A stretch of DNA of 64,000 nt, taken from the NCBI RefSeq assembly GCF_002407065.1, contig NZ_CP023564.1:3889254-3953253 (forward strand), read 5' to 3'. The position numbers and the translations under genes were made by a program. Under the pieces are notes generated by a model. It saw only the letters and a list, made by a program, of their open reading frames with translations, was not told where the DNA came from and made no database searches. The stretch comes from Brachybacterium ginsengisoli (GTDB lineage Bacteria > Actinomycetota > Actinomycetes > Actinomycetales > Dermabacteraceae). Shown piece by piece: positions 32,199 to 41,167 of the stretch. Positions within the stretch are counted from its first letter, which is position 1; the number at the start of each line of letters is the position of its first letter.

Positions 32199-32293
32199 AC
32201 GGATCGCCGCACGTCAGAGCACTCGGTACTGGATGGATTGACAGGGTCGGCTGAACCCCTCGCGGTCGTGAACACCCACAGCGGCCGGCGTGA

Positions 32294-32728
32294 TCAGCCT
32301 GCAGGCGACTCCGGCCCGAACTCCGCTTCGACGATGTGCTTGGGCTGCGCCCCCGTGCGCCGATGCACGAGGCTCCACGGACCGAGGAGCGTCGTGAGCT
32401 CACCGTCGGGCGAATGGCCGGTCAGCTCGTCGAGCCTGATGGGCAGGATGGCGTCCGCCGCGCCCTCAGACGGCTCGGAAGGCGCCGGGACGAAGCGCAG
32501 CCAGGTGGGGAGCACCTCGATCGACCAGGCGTCCAGAACGGCGTCGGACGGGTCCTCGACGATGAGGACCTGCATGGCCCCGCCCCAGCGGCGGGCGAGT
32601 TCGCGCAGAACCGTCGGGGCGGGCCTCGACGGGCCCGCCCACGGTGCGCTCACCACGACCACCACGGGAGCTCCCGGGTGCTCTCCGCTCCCCCGGGGGG
32701 CTCCCGTCGGTGCCGGTTCCCGGGTCAC
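32294..32728 (-). CDS. Thioredoxin-fold protein lacking both active-site cysteines
   Basis: This 144-residue protein has the thioredoxin frame. VVVVVSAPWAGPSRPAPTVLREL replaces the usual W-C-G-P-C-R with W-A-G-P-S-R. LIVEDPSDAVLDAWSIEVLPTWLRF includes the cis-proline (LPT) region, and LDELTGHSPDGELTTLL forms the last helix. There is no cysteine anywhere, so it cannot do dithiol chemistry. It overlaps the trxB stop by 4 nt (ATGA) at the position where trxA/trxC normally follows trxB in actinobacteria, so it looks like the operon's thioredoxin gone redox-silent. The Pro/Gly-rich first 20 residues are not part of the fold. The function is unknown; a scaffold or chaperone-like role is a guess. 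Confidence 0.75.
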   Translation of the reverse strand: MTREPAPTGAPRGSGEHPGAPVVVVVSAPWAGPSRPAPTVLRELARRWGGAMQVLIVEDPSDAVLDAWSIEVLPTWLRFVPAPSEPSEGAADAILPIRLDELTGHSPDGELTTLLGPWSLVHRRTGAQPKHIVEAEFGPESPAG

Positions 32729-33786
32729 CGGGCCGCGATGTCCGCCAGAGCCTCGTCGGTGTCGATGCCGGCCGCCTTGTCGGCGAGCCAGCGCTCGGCG
32801 TCCAGGGCGGCCTGGCAGCCGGTGCCCGCGGCGGTGATGGCCTGGCGGTAGGTGTGGTCCACGACGTCGCCGGCGGCGAAGACGCCGGGGACGGAGGTGT
32901 TGGTGGTGCGGCCGGTGCAGACGATGTAGCCCTCGTCGTCCAGCTCGAGCTTTCCGCGGAGGAGGTCGGTGCGCGGGATGTGCCCGATCGCCTCGAAGAC
33001 GGCGTTGGTGGGCATGACCCGCTCCTGCCCGGTGACGGTGTCGCGCAGGGTCACGGACTCGACCTTGTCGGCGCCGTTGATGCTGACCAGCTCGCTGTTC
33101 CAGGCGAAGGAGAGCTTCGGGTCGGCCTCGGCACGGCGCGCCATGATCTTCGAGGCGCGCAGCTCGTCACGACGGTGCACTAGCGTGACGGACTTGCCGA
33201 AGCGGGTCAGGAAGGTGGCCTCCTCGACGGCGCTGTCGCCGCCGCCGACCACCACGATCTCCTGGTCCTTGAAGAAGAAGCCGTCGCAGGTGGCGCACCA
33301 GCTCACGCCCTTGCCCGACAGCGTGTCCTCGCCGTCGATGCCCAGCTTGCGGTACGCGGAGCCCGTGGTGATGATCAGGGCCTTCGCCTGGTAGACGGTG
33401 CCGTCGTCGAGGGTGACGCGCTTGATCTCGCCCTCGAGCTGGAGGTCCACGGCGTCCTCGTAGATGACCTCGGCGCCGAAGCGCTCGGCCTGCTCCTGCA
33501 GGTTCGTCATCAGCTCGGGCCCCTGGATCCCCTCCGGGAAGCCCGGGAAGTTCTCCACGTCGGTGGTGGTCATCAGTGCACCGCCGGCGTCGAGGGCGCC
33601 CGCGATGACGATCGGCTTCATCTCGGCGCGCGCCGTGTAGATCGCGGCGGTGTAGCCGGCCGGGCCCGAGCCGACGATGACGACCTCGTGGACCGTGTCG
33701 TCCTGTGCGGCGGCGTCGACCACGGCCGGCTGGACCGCCGGGGTGGTGCCTCCGAGGATGTTGAGGGCCTGGATGGGCTGCGACAT
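32725..33786 (-). CDS. trxB: Thioredoxin reductase
   Basis: This 353-residue flavoenzyme has the FAD-binding GSGPAGYTAAIYTARAEM, the redox-active CATC in GVSWCATCDGFFF, the NADPH-binding VVVGGGDSAVEEATFL with HRRDELRASK, and the C-terminal FAD motif GVFAAGDVVDHTYRQAITAAGTG. It reduces thioredoxin with NADPH. About 35 extra N-terminal residues precede the usual start. The downstream coupled gene encodes a cysteine-free thioredoxin fold, so the real partner thioredoxin must be elsewhere in the genome. Confidence 0.96.
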   Translation of the reverse strand: MSQPIQALNILGGTTPAVQPAVVDAAAQDDTVHEVVIVGSGPAGYTAAIYTARAEMKPIVIAGALDAGGALMTTTDVENFPGFPEGIQGPELMTNLQEQAERFGAEVIYEDAVDLQLEGEIKRVTLDDGTVYQAKALIITTGSAYRKLGIDGEDTLSGKGVSWCATCDGFFFKDQEIVVVGGGDSAVEEATFLTRFGKSVTLVHRRDELRASKIMARRAEADPKLSFAWNSELVSINGADKVESVTLRDTVTGQERVMPTNAVFEAIGHIPRTDLLRGKLELDDEGYIVCTGRTTNTSVPGVFAAGDVVDHTYRQAITAAGTGCQAALDAERWLADKAAGIDTDEALADIAAR

Positions 33787-33883
33787 GGTGGATGTCCTTC
33801 CGTTCAGTGGTCGGGCGGTCAGCGGGAGGACCGTCCTTAAGTATGGAGCAGGTCGCCGAGGGCGACCCGGGGGTGGGGCGAGG

Positions 33884-34450
33884 TCAGAGCGAGCCGATCC
33901 TCACGTCTCCGGACCAGAGCTTGTTCTGGGCCGGGGTGATGTCGTCGTCGGTGGTCCCGCAGCTGGGCAGCACCACCGTGGCCGAGACGATGCCGCCGTT
34001 GGCCCGCAACGTGTCGCGGTCCAGCGGGCCGTGCACGAGCAGCCAGCCCTGCGTCTGATCGCCTCCCCACGCAACCTCCTCCAGGATCAGGATCGAATCC
34101 GAGACCCCCAGCTCGCGCAGGCACGTCGCCGCGTCGAAGCTCGTCATCGGCTGGATCGTGCCGGAGTCGATCAGGCGCTGCACCTCGGTGCCGAGGGTCG
34201 TCTCAGTGACAACGGGCGCGCCCGCGGAAATCTTCCCGATCCCGGTGCGGGAGTCGACGGATGTCACTCCGGTGCTGGAGGCGTTGTCGGTGGTCTGCTC
34301 GAGCGCGTCCGCCAGCTGCACTCCCATCAGGGCGGAGGCGACGAGTGCGAGCAGCACCAGCGGGACCGGGATGCCCAGCACGGTCCTGAAGCGCGCCCGG
34401 CGCCCGTCCTTCGGCGGCGAGGACGGGCGCTCCTGCGACCGGGGGCTCAT
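33884..34450 (-). CDS. Single-pass membrane protein of unknown function
   Basis: I do not recognise this 188-residue protein. After a basic cytoplasmic start (residues 1-24) one hydrophobic helix, VLGIPVPLVLLALVASALMGVQLA, leads to an outer domain of about 140 residues with two cysteines (AATCLREL and LPSCGTT) that could form a disulfide. ILILEEVAWGGDQTQGWLLVHGPLDRDTL suggests a small beta-rich domain. The ATG at 34450 overlaps the pseudokinase gene stop by 4 nt, so it belongs to the murJ operon. In mycobacteria this interval holds sigM and its anti-sigma gene; I see no resemblance to either. Confidence 0.78.
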   Translation of the reverse strand: MSPRSQERPSSPPKDGRRARFRTVLGIPVPLVLLALVASALMGVQLADALEQTTDNASSTGVTSVDSRTGIGKISAGAPVVTETTLGTEVQRLIDSGTIQPMTSFDAATCLRELGVSDSILILEEVAWGGDQTQGWLLVHGPLDRDTLRANGGIVSATVVLPSCGTTDDDITPAQNKLWSGDVRIGSL

Positions 34451-37008
34451 TCGACCGTGATCTCCGCGATCCGTGCGCGGAACCGGCCCTCCTGGCCGCT
34501 GTCCGGTGGCAGCTCCGGCACCCACACCATGACCTTGTCGGTCTCGATCGGCTTCGGGGCCTCGAGGCGCACCTCGCCGTCGCCGACGAACTCGCCGGAG
34601 GCGAGCACGTCCCCGGGGGAGCCGTCCTCGGTGACCGCGCGCAGCTGCACGAGGCCCCCGTTGTTGCGGGCCGTGGTGAGCGTCAGCGCCGTGAAGGTCG
34701 AGGGCTCGGCGAACTGCACGCGCATGCCCACGCCCTCCTTCAGACCGCCGTAGTCCGGGCTCGCGTAGTGCTGGGTGGACCAGAACGTGCTGGGATCCCC
34801 GTCGGTGAGCCGATCCTGCTGATCGGTGTGATCGGGCTCGGTGCCCCCGGGCAGCGACGAGAGCTCCACGCTCTCGATCTTCGGGGCAGGCAGAGCCTCC
34901 TCGGTGTCCTCCGCGGTGGGTTCCACCGGAGCCTCGCCCGTGTCCTCCTCGGTGGGGGTGGGCGAGGCCGACGCCTCGGAGGTGGCCAGCGGGTCCTTGA
35001 GGATGTCGCGGATATCGCTGGTGATCGTGGTCAGCGCGATGACCAGTGCGATCATCACGGCCAGAGCGCCGCCGATGATGATCCACTGCGACTGCAGCGA
35101 GCGCTTCTCGCTGTCCCGCGGGCCCATCGTGAAGGTCTCCGGGGCGTCCTTGTCCACCGCGACGCCGACGACGTCCCTCAGCAGCGAGCTGCGGGCGAAG
35201 GGCGCGGGTCCCTCCTCGGGCCGGTCCCGGAGCACCGAGCGATCGCGTCCCTGGACGACGATCGGACCATCCTCGCGGACCGGAGCCACCGGGGTCGAGC
35301 GTCCCGAGACGGCGACCGGGGCCGTGGGCGCCGCATCGGCGCTGTGCGTGACCGGCGCCGAGGGGGTCGGCGCGGAGTGATCGGGGGTCGCGGCCGACGG
35401 ACCGTTCCCATCCCGCCGCACCGGCTCCGGAGATCCCGCGGTGCCGGGTGCCAGCGCAGAGGGATCGCCCTCGGAATCCGCGAGCGGCCAGTGCGTGCCG
35501 GAGGTGCGCGCCGGAAGGGCCGCGGCGGCGCCGGCGACCGCTGCTCCGGCGGCCGCGCCCCCGGCGAGGGCGCCCGCCCCCGGGCCCGCGGGTGCCTCCT
35601 CGGCGGTCTCCGACGACGCCGCCGGTGCCGACGAACCAGGGGCCATCGCCAGATGCCCCGGGAAGGGACTGGTGCTCCGCTTCTGATCGAGGTGCAGATC
35701 CTCGACCAGCGCCTTCGCCTCGGTCGAGGACTGCTGAGCCTTCTCGGCGTCGGCGGCCGCAGCCGCTTCACGGTCGGCGGCCGCAGCGCGCTCCGCCTCG
35801 GCGTCAGGACCCTGGGGCTCACCGTCGGCGTCGGCGTCGGCCTCGGCCGCGGGGTGCTCGTCCTCATCGGCCCGATCGACGGCGGAAGCGGTCATCGCCG
35901 CAGCTCCGACGGCCCCGGCAGCCCCCACGGTGCCCACCGCGGCCGCGGCGGCGGGAGTGGATGCATCGGCAGGAACAGACCCGTCAGCGGGGGCGGAATC
36001 CTCTGCGGGAACGGCCTCACCGGTGGGCGCTTCGTCGTGGTCGGACGGCTCGTCCCCCGCCGGCACAGCCGCCATCAGCGCCGTGCTCTCCAGCTCGTCG
36101 TCGGAGACGTCCTCGACGGGAGCATCCTGGCGCGCCTGCGATCCGCGCGAGTACGCCTCGATGGTCACCGGGATCGACTGCCAGGGCTGGAGCACCTCGA
36201 TGAGCTCGCGCGTCGTCTCCGGGATCTCGTCGGCCGACTCGTTGAGCACCAGGTCGCACAGCAGATCCAGGTCCTCGGGGATCGCGGTGTCGGTGATCGT
36301 GGACGGGCGCGGGACGTCGCCGGAGGCGTTGTGACGCGGACTGCGGCCGGTCAGCGCGCGGTACAGCAGGGCGACCAGGGCGGCGGTGTCCTGGAAGGAC
36401 GCCGCCTCGCGGGAGCGGTCCAGCCCGAGATGCGCGGCCGCCTCGACGCCGACGCCGAGCACGACCACCGCGCCGGAGCGGGTGTCGACGAAGACGCGGT
36501 TGGAGTCGATGAACTGGTGGCGCACACCGCGCCGGCGGGCGACCTCCAGTCCGGTCGCGGCCTCGCCGACGATCGCGCGAGCGGTCTCGGGATGCAGCGG
36601 TCCCCCGGACAGGAGGGCGGCGAGCGGCGGCGCAGGCGGCAGCGCGTACTCGACGACGGTCGTCGGACCGTCTGGAGAGGTCGGCGCCTCGGCGTCGTCC
36701 TCGCGCGGGTCGTCGAGCACGACGATGTCGTTGACCGCGAGCAGACGGGGATCCTCGACGAGATACGCACGGCGCACGGCGTCGGCTGCCTCCAGCGCGG
36801 CCTCCCCCCGCACGATGAACAGGACCACGCTCTCGCCGGTCGCGACGGAGCGCGCACGATGCCACACAGCCCCGTCGGCGACGCCGGACAGGGGGATGCG
36901 CCCCTCCAGCGTCCACCGGGAGCGCAGGGCATCCGGTTGTGGGTTCGTGTTCACGGACCGTCCTTCTCGTCGTCCGGCGGGAGATTCCCCGTCCTGTGCA
37001 TCGACCAT
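34447..37008 (-). CDS. Membrane pseudokinase with C-terminal carbohydrate-binding-like domain (MviN partner)
   Basis: This 853-residue protein has an N-terminal protein-kinase-like domain (about residues 25-290). It lacks recognisable catalytic HRD and DFG motifs; RRGVRHQFIDSNRVFVDTRSGAVVVLG occupies that region. A long Ala/Glu/Asp/Pro-rich linker spans about 290-640, and one transmembrane helix, WIIIGGALAVMIALVIALTTI, lies near 655. The outer domain ends in a discoidin-like fold (DGDPSTFWSTQHY, MRVQFAEPSTFTALTL). In M. tuberculosis these parts are fused to MurJ in one protein (MviN), whose pseudokinase recruits FhaA when phosphorylated. Here they form a separate gene directly after murJ. An alternative GTG start at 36954 has a better ribosome site (GAAGGACGG). 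Confidence 0.85.
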   Translation of the reverse strand: MVDAQDGESPAGRREGRSVNTNPQPDALRSRWTLEGRIPLSGVADGAVWHRARSVATGESVVLFIVRGEAALEAADAVRRAYLVEDPRLLAVNDIVVLDDPREDDAEAPTSPDGPTTVVEYALPPAPPLAALLSGGPLHPETARAIVGEAATGLEVARRRGVRHQFIDSNRVFVDTRSGAVVVLGVGVEAAAHLGLDRSREAASFQDTAALVALLYRALTGRSPRHNASGDVPRPSTITDTAIPEDLDLLCDLVLNESADEIPETTRELIEVLQPWQSIPVTIEAYSRGSQARQDAPVEDVSDDELESTALMAAVPAGDEPSDHDEAPTGEAVPAEDSAPADGSVPADASTPAAAAAVGTVGAAGAVGAAAMTASAVDRADEDEHPAAEADADADGEPQGPDAEAERAAAADREAAAAADAEKAQQSSTEAKALVEDLHLDQKRSTSPFPGHLAMAPGSSAPAASSETAEEAPAGPGAGALAGGAAAGAAVAGAAAALPARTSGTHWPLADSEGDPSALAPGTAGSPEPVRRDGNGPSAATPDHSAPTPSAPVTHSADAAPTAPVAVSGRSTPVAPVREDGPIVVQGRDRSVLRDRPEEGPAPFARSSLLRDVVGVAVDKDAPETFTMGPRDSEKRSLQSQWIIIGGALAVMIALVIALTTITSDIRDILKDPLATSEASASPTPTEEDTGEAPVEPTAEDTEEALPAPKIESVELSSLPGGTEPDHTDQQDRLTDGDPSTFWSTQHYASPDYGGLKEGVGMRVQFAEPSTFTALTLTTARNNGGLVQLRAVTEDGSPGDVLASGEFVGDGEVRLEAPKPIETDKVMVWVPELPPDSGQEGRFRARIAEITVE

Positions 37009-37009
37009 G

Positions 37010-38749
37010 CTACGAGGTCGCCCCCCGGAATCGGCGGGTGAGCGGCCGCAGCCTCCGTCGCGCCACCCCCACCAGGCGCCGCACCTCCGGCACCCGCAGC
37101 ACGTACGCGATCGCCGTGAAGGCCACGGTCATCACCACGGCGATGACCGCGCCGATGAGCACCGCCACCAGGCGGTGGGTCCACAGGAGGTCACCCGCCA
37201 GCAGCACCATCCCGCTCCCCAGAGCCCAGCTGACCAGGGCGGACGCGACCAGTCGGGCGAACAGCGAGAGCCCGGCGGCGGTGCTCGGGGGCTGGGCGCC
37301 GTGACGGTGCGCGTGGCGGCGCAGCTGCCAGACCCCCAGCAGCCAGGCCACCAGGTTGCCGAGGCTCATCACCCCGGCAGCCGACATCGCCGCGTACATC
37401 GGATCGACCACGGTCAGGATCAGCGGCACCGCCAGCAGCGACAGCACCGCGATCGGGATCTGCGAGACGAACGGGGTCCGGGCGTCCTCGTACGCGTAGA
37501 ACACGCGCTTGATCAGGTACAGGGAGGCGAAGGGCACCAGGCCCAGCATGTAGGCGACCAGCACGGTGCCGTTGGCCCGTGCACCGACCTCGCCGGTGCC
37601 GCCGCCGATCACCCACATGATCGGTCCCGACAGCGCGACGAAGACCGCGGTGCACAGCATCATCGGGACGGCCAGCAGCCGGTTCGTCTCGTCGTAGCGG
37701 GCCAGGGCGCCGGCGTGGTCGTCGTCGGCCGCGCTGCGCGAGATCGACGGGAACGCGGCGGTGACCAGCGTGACCGCGATGATCCCCTGCGGGATCATGA
37801 AGGCGAGGTAGGCCCACTCCATGGTGAGCAGAGCCGGGTAGCGGGCGGCCAGATCGGGCTGGTCCTGGTACTGCTCCGTCCTCTGCACGGCGCCGCCGGT
37901 GGCCCAGCGCGACGCCCAGATGCCGAGCTGGCCGAGCCCCAGCATCGCCAGCGTCCACAGGCCGATCCTGCTGAGCTTGCCGAGGCCCAGGCCGCGCAGG
38001 CCCCACTTCGGCCGCAGCCGCAGGTCCAGCTTCTTGACGTACCAGAACAGGAACAGCACCTGGGCCGCGGAGGCGCCCACGTTGATCACGGCCATCGCCA
38101 CGATCATCGGCATCGTCCACTGGCTGGGGTCTCCGACGCGTCCCCACATCCCCAGGAACAGGGCGGCGCCGAGGATGCCCACCAGGTTGTTGAACACCGG
38201 CGCCCACTGGTACGGACCGAAGTTGTCATGCGCGTTCAGCAGCTGACCGCACATCACGTACAGCGCCGAGAAGAAGATCTGCGGCATCATCCAGTAGCCC
38301 AGCTGCACCGCGAGCGCGTACGTCGCCGGGGGCAGCAGACCGCTGGTGAGGGTCAGCAGCAGCGGCACCGCCACCATGCAGATCGCGGTGATCCCCAGCG
38401 AGACGGCTGCGACCAGCGTCATCAGTCGCGAGAGGTAGTCGCTGCCCCGGTCCTGCCGCTTCACGGCACGGACGATCGCGGGCACCAGGATCGCGTTCAG
38501 GGTGCCGCCGCCCACCAGCAGCCAGATGGTGTTCGGCAGCGTGTTCGCCGCGCTGAAGGCGTTGGCCGCGGCGGACATCGAGCCGCCCAGGATCACGCCG
38601 AACAGGTAGTTCCGCACGAAGCCGAGCGCCCTCGAGACCATCGACCCCGAGGCCATCACCACGCTGGCCCGGAGGAGGGTGGAGGTGCTCGAGGGCACGC
38701 CGTGGCGACGGTGGCGGGGGATGTGATGGACCCGGCGAGCTGTGCTCAC
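37010..38749 (-). CDS. murJ: Lipid II flippase MurJ
   Basis: This 579-residue MOP-superfamily exporter has about 14 membrane segments. Typical are the early SMVSRALGFVRNYLFGVILGG with the conserved Arg, AFSAANTLPNTIWLLVGGGTLNAILVPAIV, the loop GGGTGEVGARANGTVLVAYMLG and FYAYEDARTPF. It moves lipid II to the outer membrane face for peptidoglycan assembly. Its GTG start overlaps the DUF6049 gene stop, and its stop is one base from the pseudokinase ATG, so the three form one operon. Confidence 0.94.
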   Translation of the reverse strand: MSTARRVHHIPRHRRHGVPSSTSTLLRASVVMASGSMVSRALGFVRNYLFGVILGGSMSAAANAFSAANTLPNTIWLLVGGGTLNAILVPAIVRAVKRQDRGSDYLSRLMTLVAAVSLGITAICMVAVPLLLTLTSGLLPPATYALAVQLGYWMMPQIFFSALYVMCGQLLNAHDNFGPYQWAPVFNNLVGILGAALFLGMWGRVGDPSQWTMPMIVAMAVINVGASAAQVLFLFWYVKKLDLRLRPKWGLRGLGLGKLSRIGLWTLAMLGLGQLGIWASRWATGGAVQRTEQYQDQPDLAARYPALLTMEWAYLAFMIPQGIIAVTLVTAAFPSISRSAADDDHAGALARYDETNRLLAVPMMLCTAVFVALSGPIMWVIGGGTGEVGARANGTVLVAYMLGLVPFASLYLIKRVFYAYEDARTPFVSQIPIAVLSLLAVPLILTVVDPMYAAMSAAGVMSLGNLVAWLLGVWQLRRHAHRHGAQPPSTAAGLSLFARLVASALVSWALGSGMVLLAGDLLWTHRLVAVLIGAVIAVVMTVAFTAIAYVLRVPEVRRLVGVARRRLRPLTRRFRGATS

Positions 38750-41070
38750 GAGCGGTCCTCCTCGGGTGATGCGGGATGAATGTCTGTGTCGGGATCAGGG
38801 GAACGATCCGGGGTGGAGCGCCCGGAGCGGGCGAGCTCCTCGGGGTCCTCGGGGGCGACGACCGCCGGGGCCCGTGTGGAGGAGCCCGTCCTCCGGGCCC
38901 TGGCCACACCCACGATGACCAGCAGGCCCATCGCGATGACGATCACCAGGGTGGTCCAGTTCTCCCACGACGGGTTCACGGTCAGGGGCACGTCCGCCGG
39001 GGCGGTCAGGGCGCGGCCGTCCTCCGTGGTCACCACGGTGGTCAGGGTGACGGTCCCGTTCGCGATCGCCTCGACGTCGATGGGCGCGTCGATCTTCCCC
39101 CGGGCGGGGACGGTCACCACCTTCGGCTCACCGACCTGCACCAGAGGCTTGTCGGAGGTGACGGCGATGCGCACCGTGATGGGGGTGTCGAGGCGGTTGC
39201 TGATCGTGATCGGGACGCTCACCGCGTCGGAGATGACGTTGTAGCCGGAGGCGGGGACCACCTCGATGCGGTTCTGCAGAGCCGTGGCGAGCTCGGTGGC
39301 CTCCTGTGCGCGCTCCGCCGGGACCCCGGGCTCGCCGCGCCATCGCGCCGAGGTGCCCGCGATGATCTCGCGGCGCGGGGCGTCCAGCGGGGAGTCGTCC
39401 TCCATCGCGGCGGCGAGCGTGTCCACCTGTGCGGAGGCGGCCTCGAGCTCGAGGAGCGCGTCCTCCGGCAGCGGCGCCGGAGCCTCGGCGGACTCCAGGT
39501 GCTGCCAGCGACCGGTCGCGGAGGGACCGCTGGGCACCACGGCATCGCCGTCGACCTCCCCGAGGGCGTACAGCGCATCGCCTCCGGCGAGCGGGTCCGT
39601 GGTCCAGTCCTGGTGCTCGGCGGCGTCGAGCAGCTCGCTCGTGCTCCCGGCCTCGATCCAGGGGGCCTCCTGCAGCGCGTCCATCGCGGAGCTCGTCGCC
39701 GTCGGATCGAGCACCGCATCCGGGGACGGGGAGATCAGCAGATGCCGCGGCGAGGTGGCGTACTCCGAGGCGACGGTCGCGGTCTCCGCGAGCAGCCGCT
39801 GCTGGACCTGCTCGGTGTCGTTCCCGCTGGTGAGCTGCGAGAACTCGGAGGAGAGCTCCGGATCCGGGGCCAGCAGCGGGAGCTGGGCCCCCGGCTGACG
39901 GGTCGAGGTGTACATGCCGATGGAGCTGGGGGTCACGGAGGAGGCGGGGTCGCTGCGCAGCGAGCTGGAGGGCACGATCGCCGCGGTGGCGCCGGACTCG
40001 AGCACCGACTCGAGGGCGTCCGCGTCGGCGCTCTGCCCGTCCACGCGCAGCGCCTCGGCGCGCGGCGCGATCTCTCGGTCCTTCCAGACCTGGTCCCCGC
40101 GGTCGCCGATCATGCCGGCGAGATCGTCGGCGCCGGCGGCCTGCAGGCTCGCGGTGTCCGAGTCGGCGTAGGGCATCGACAGCACGGTGCGCTGCGCCGA
40201 GGCACCCTCGAGCACCTCGGCGAGCTCGGCGGAGCGCGGCTCGGGCCCGTACTCGGGGACCGATCCCGCGGGCGTCTCCTCGCCGTCCTCCTGGGCGACG
40301 GGCATCGCCGGCGGGTCCAGCAGGGCCGGGTCCAGCCACCAGTCCGCGCCGACCTGCGGGGCGGTCTCCCGCACCGAGGCGAGCTGGCCGGACTCGGCCG
40401 AGGTGGCGAAGGCCTCGGGGTCCGTGACCATCTGCGACGCGTCCTCGGCGGCGAGCGGCAGCAGCACCGACTGGGTGATCGTGTCCTCCGCCTCGGCGGG
40501 GCGCCACACCACGAAGGTGCGCAGGGTGGACAGGGGATCCTCCTCGGAGGCGACGGTCAGCTCGAGGCGTCGGGTGCCCCAGTAATAGGGCTCCTCCGAA
40601 TAGTCGAGCTCCTCGGCGTCGACCGTCACGGTCAGGAGGACGGACTCCCCGGGTGCGAGCTCGTCGTGGGGCGCGGAGCTGGCGATGGCCTCGCCGGTGG
40701 GCTGCGCGGTGGTGTCGGACTCCCAGGCCGAGAGCTCGGCGCGGTCCGTGATCCGGGAGGTGCGGGTGCGCAGCTCCAGGGCGAGGGCCGACTGGGGCTC
40801 CGACGAGGTGTTGGTCACCTCGACCTGCGCCTCGAGAGTGCCTCCGGGGGCCAGGGAGGTGGGGGTGAGGGAGACGAGATCCATGCTCACCGGTGTGTCC
40901 TCGGTCGCGGAGGGCGGCGCCGCCGGCGCCTGCGCGGAGGGGCCTCCGACCTCGGCATGCGCGGCAGGAAGCAGGGTCGCCGAGCCGCTCACCAGCACTG
41001 ATGAGGCGAGGAGCAGGGCCGTCAGCAGCGCGGCGAGGACCGGGCGCACGGACGGCGGGGACGACGGCAT
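38746..41070 (-). CDS. DUF6049-family secreted, membrane-anchored protein (Rv3909-like)
   Basis: This 774-residue protein starts with a signal peptide (VRPVLAALLTALLLASSVLVSGSA, cleavage after AHA). A long beta-rich outer region follows, with an Ig-like N-terminal part (TPTSLAPGGTLEAQVEVTN) and a second Ig-like segment near the C-terminus (VPITISNRLDTPITVRIAV). One helix, WTTLVIVIAMGLLVIVGVA, and a charged tail close the chain. The ATG at 41070 is chosen because it begins a proper signal peptide. It occupies the place of Rv3909 next to mviN in mycobacteria. The function is unknown; co-expression with MurJ suggests an envelope role. Confidence 0.86.
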   Translation of the reverse strand: MPSSPPSVRPVLAALLTALLLASSVLVSGSATLLPAAHAEVGGPSAQAPAAPPSATEDTPVSMDLVSLTPTSLAPGGTLEAQVEVTNTSSEPQSALALELRTRTSRITDRAELSAWESDTTAQPTGEAIASSAPHDELAPGESVLLTVTVDAEELDYSEEPYYWGTRRLELTVASEEDPLSTLRTFVVWRPAEAEDTITQSVLLPLAAEDASQMVTDPEAFATSAESGQLASVRETAPQVGADWWLDPALLDPPAMPVAQEDGEETPAGSVPEYGPEPRSAELAEVLEGASAQRTVLSMPYADSDTASLQAAGADDLAGMIGDRGDQVWKDREIAPRAEALRVDGQSADADALESVLESGATAAIVPSSSLRSDPASSVTPSSIGMYTSTRQPGAQLPLLAPDPELSSEFSQLTSGNDTEQVQQRLLAETATVASEYATSPRHLLISPSPDAVLDPTATSSAMDALQEAPWIEAGSTSELLDAAEHQDWTTDPLAGGDALYALGEVDGDAVVPSGPSATGRWQHLESAEAPAPLPEDALLELEAASAQVDTLAAAMEDDSPLDAPRREIIAGTSARWRGEPGVPAERAQEATELATALQNRIEVVPASGYNVISDAVSVPITISNRLDTPITVRIAVTSDKPLVQVGEPKVVTVPARGKIDAPIDVEAIANGTVTLTTVVTTEDGRALTAPADVPLTVNPSWENWTTLVIVIAMGLLVIVGVARARRTGSSTRAPAVVAPEDPEELARSGRSTPDRSPDPDTDIHPASPEEDRS

Positions 41071-41167
41071 GGTGACACTGTAAGCGGCCGCTACCGTAGG
41101 GAGCCCGCAGGTGCACGAGACCTCTACATGGGCGATCCCCGCACCCCGACCCAGGACAGGACCCCCC

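Larger units (their letters stand above)
29582..32293. other. 2.7-kb non-coding region: parS-like array flanked by DnaA-box clusters
   Basis: No credible gene is present; open frames here lack ribosome sites and actinobacterial third-position GC. Base composition is visibly less GC-rich than the flanking genes. From left to right it contains the parB terminator, a DnaA-box-like group at 29752-29854, 14 parS-like sites between 29976 and 31760, and a second DnaA-box group at 31945-32198 with a 12-bp-phased array. The trx-like gene begins on the opposite side. The layout suggests a centromere fused to a DnaA-binding locus. Confidence 0.8.

Noticed and set aside
29643..32241. Several 60-185 codon open frames in the parS region
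   Set aside because: They lack ribosome sites, have irregular amino-acid content, and run through the parS and DnaA-box sites without respecting them.
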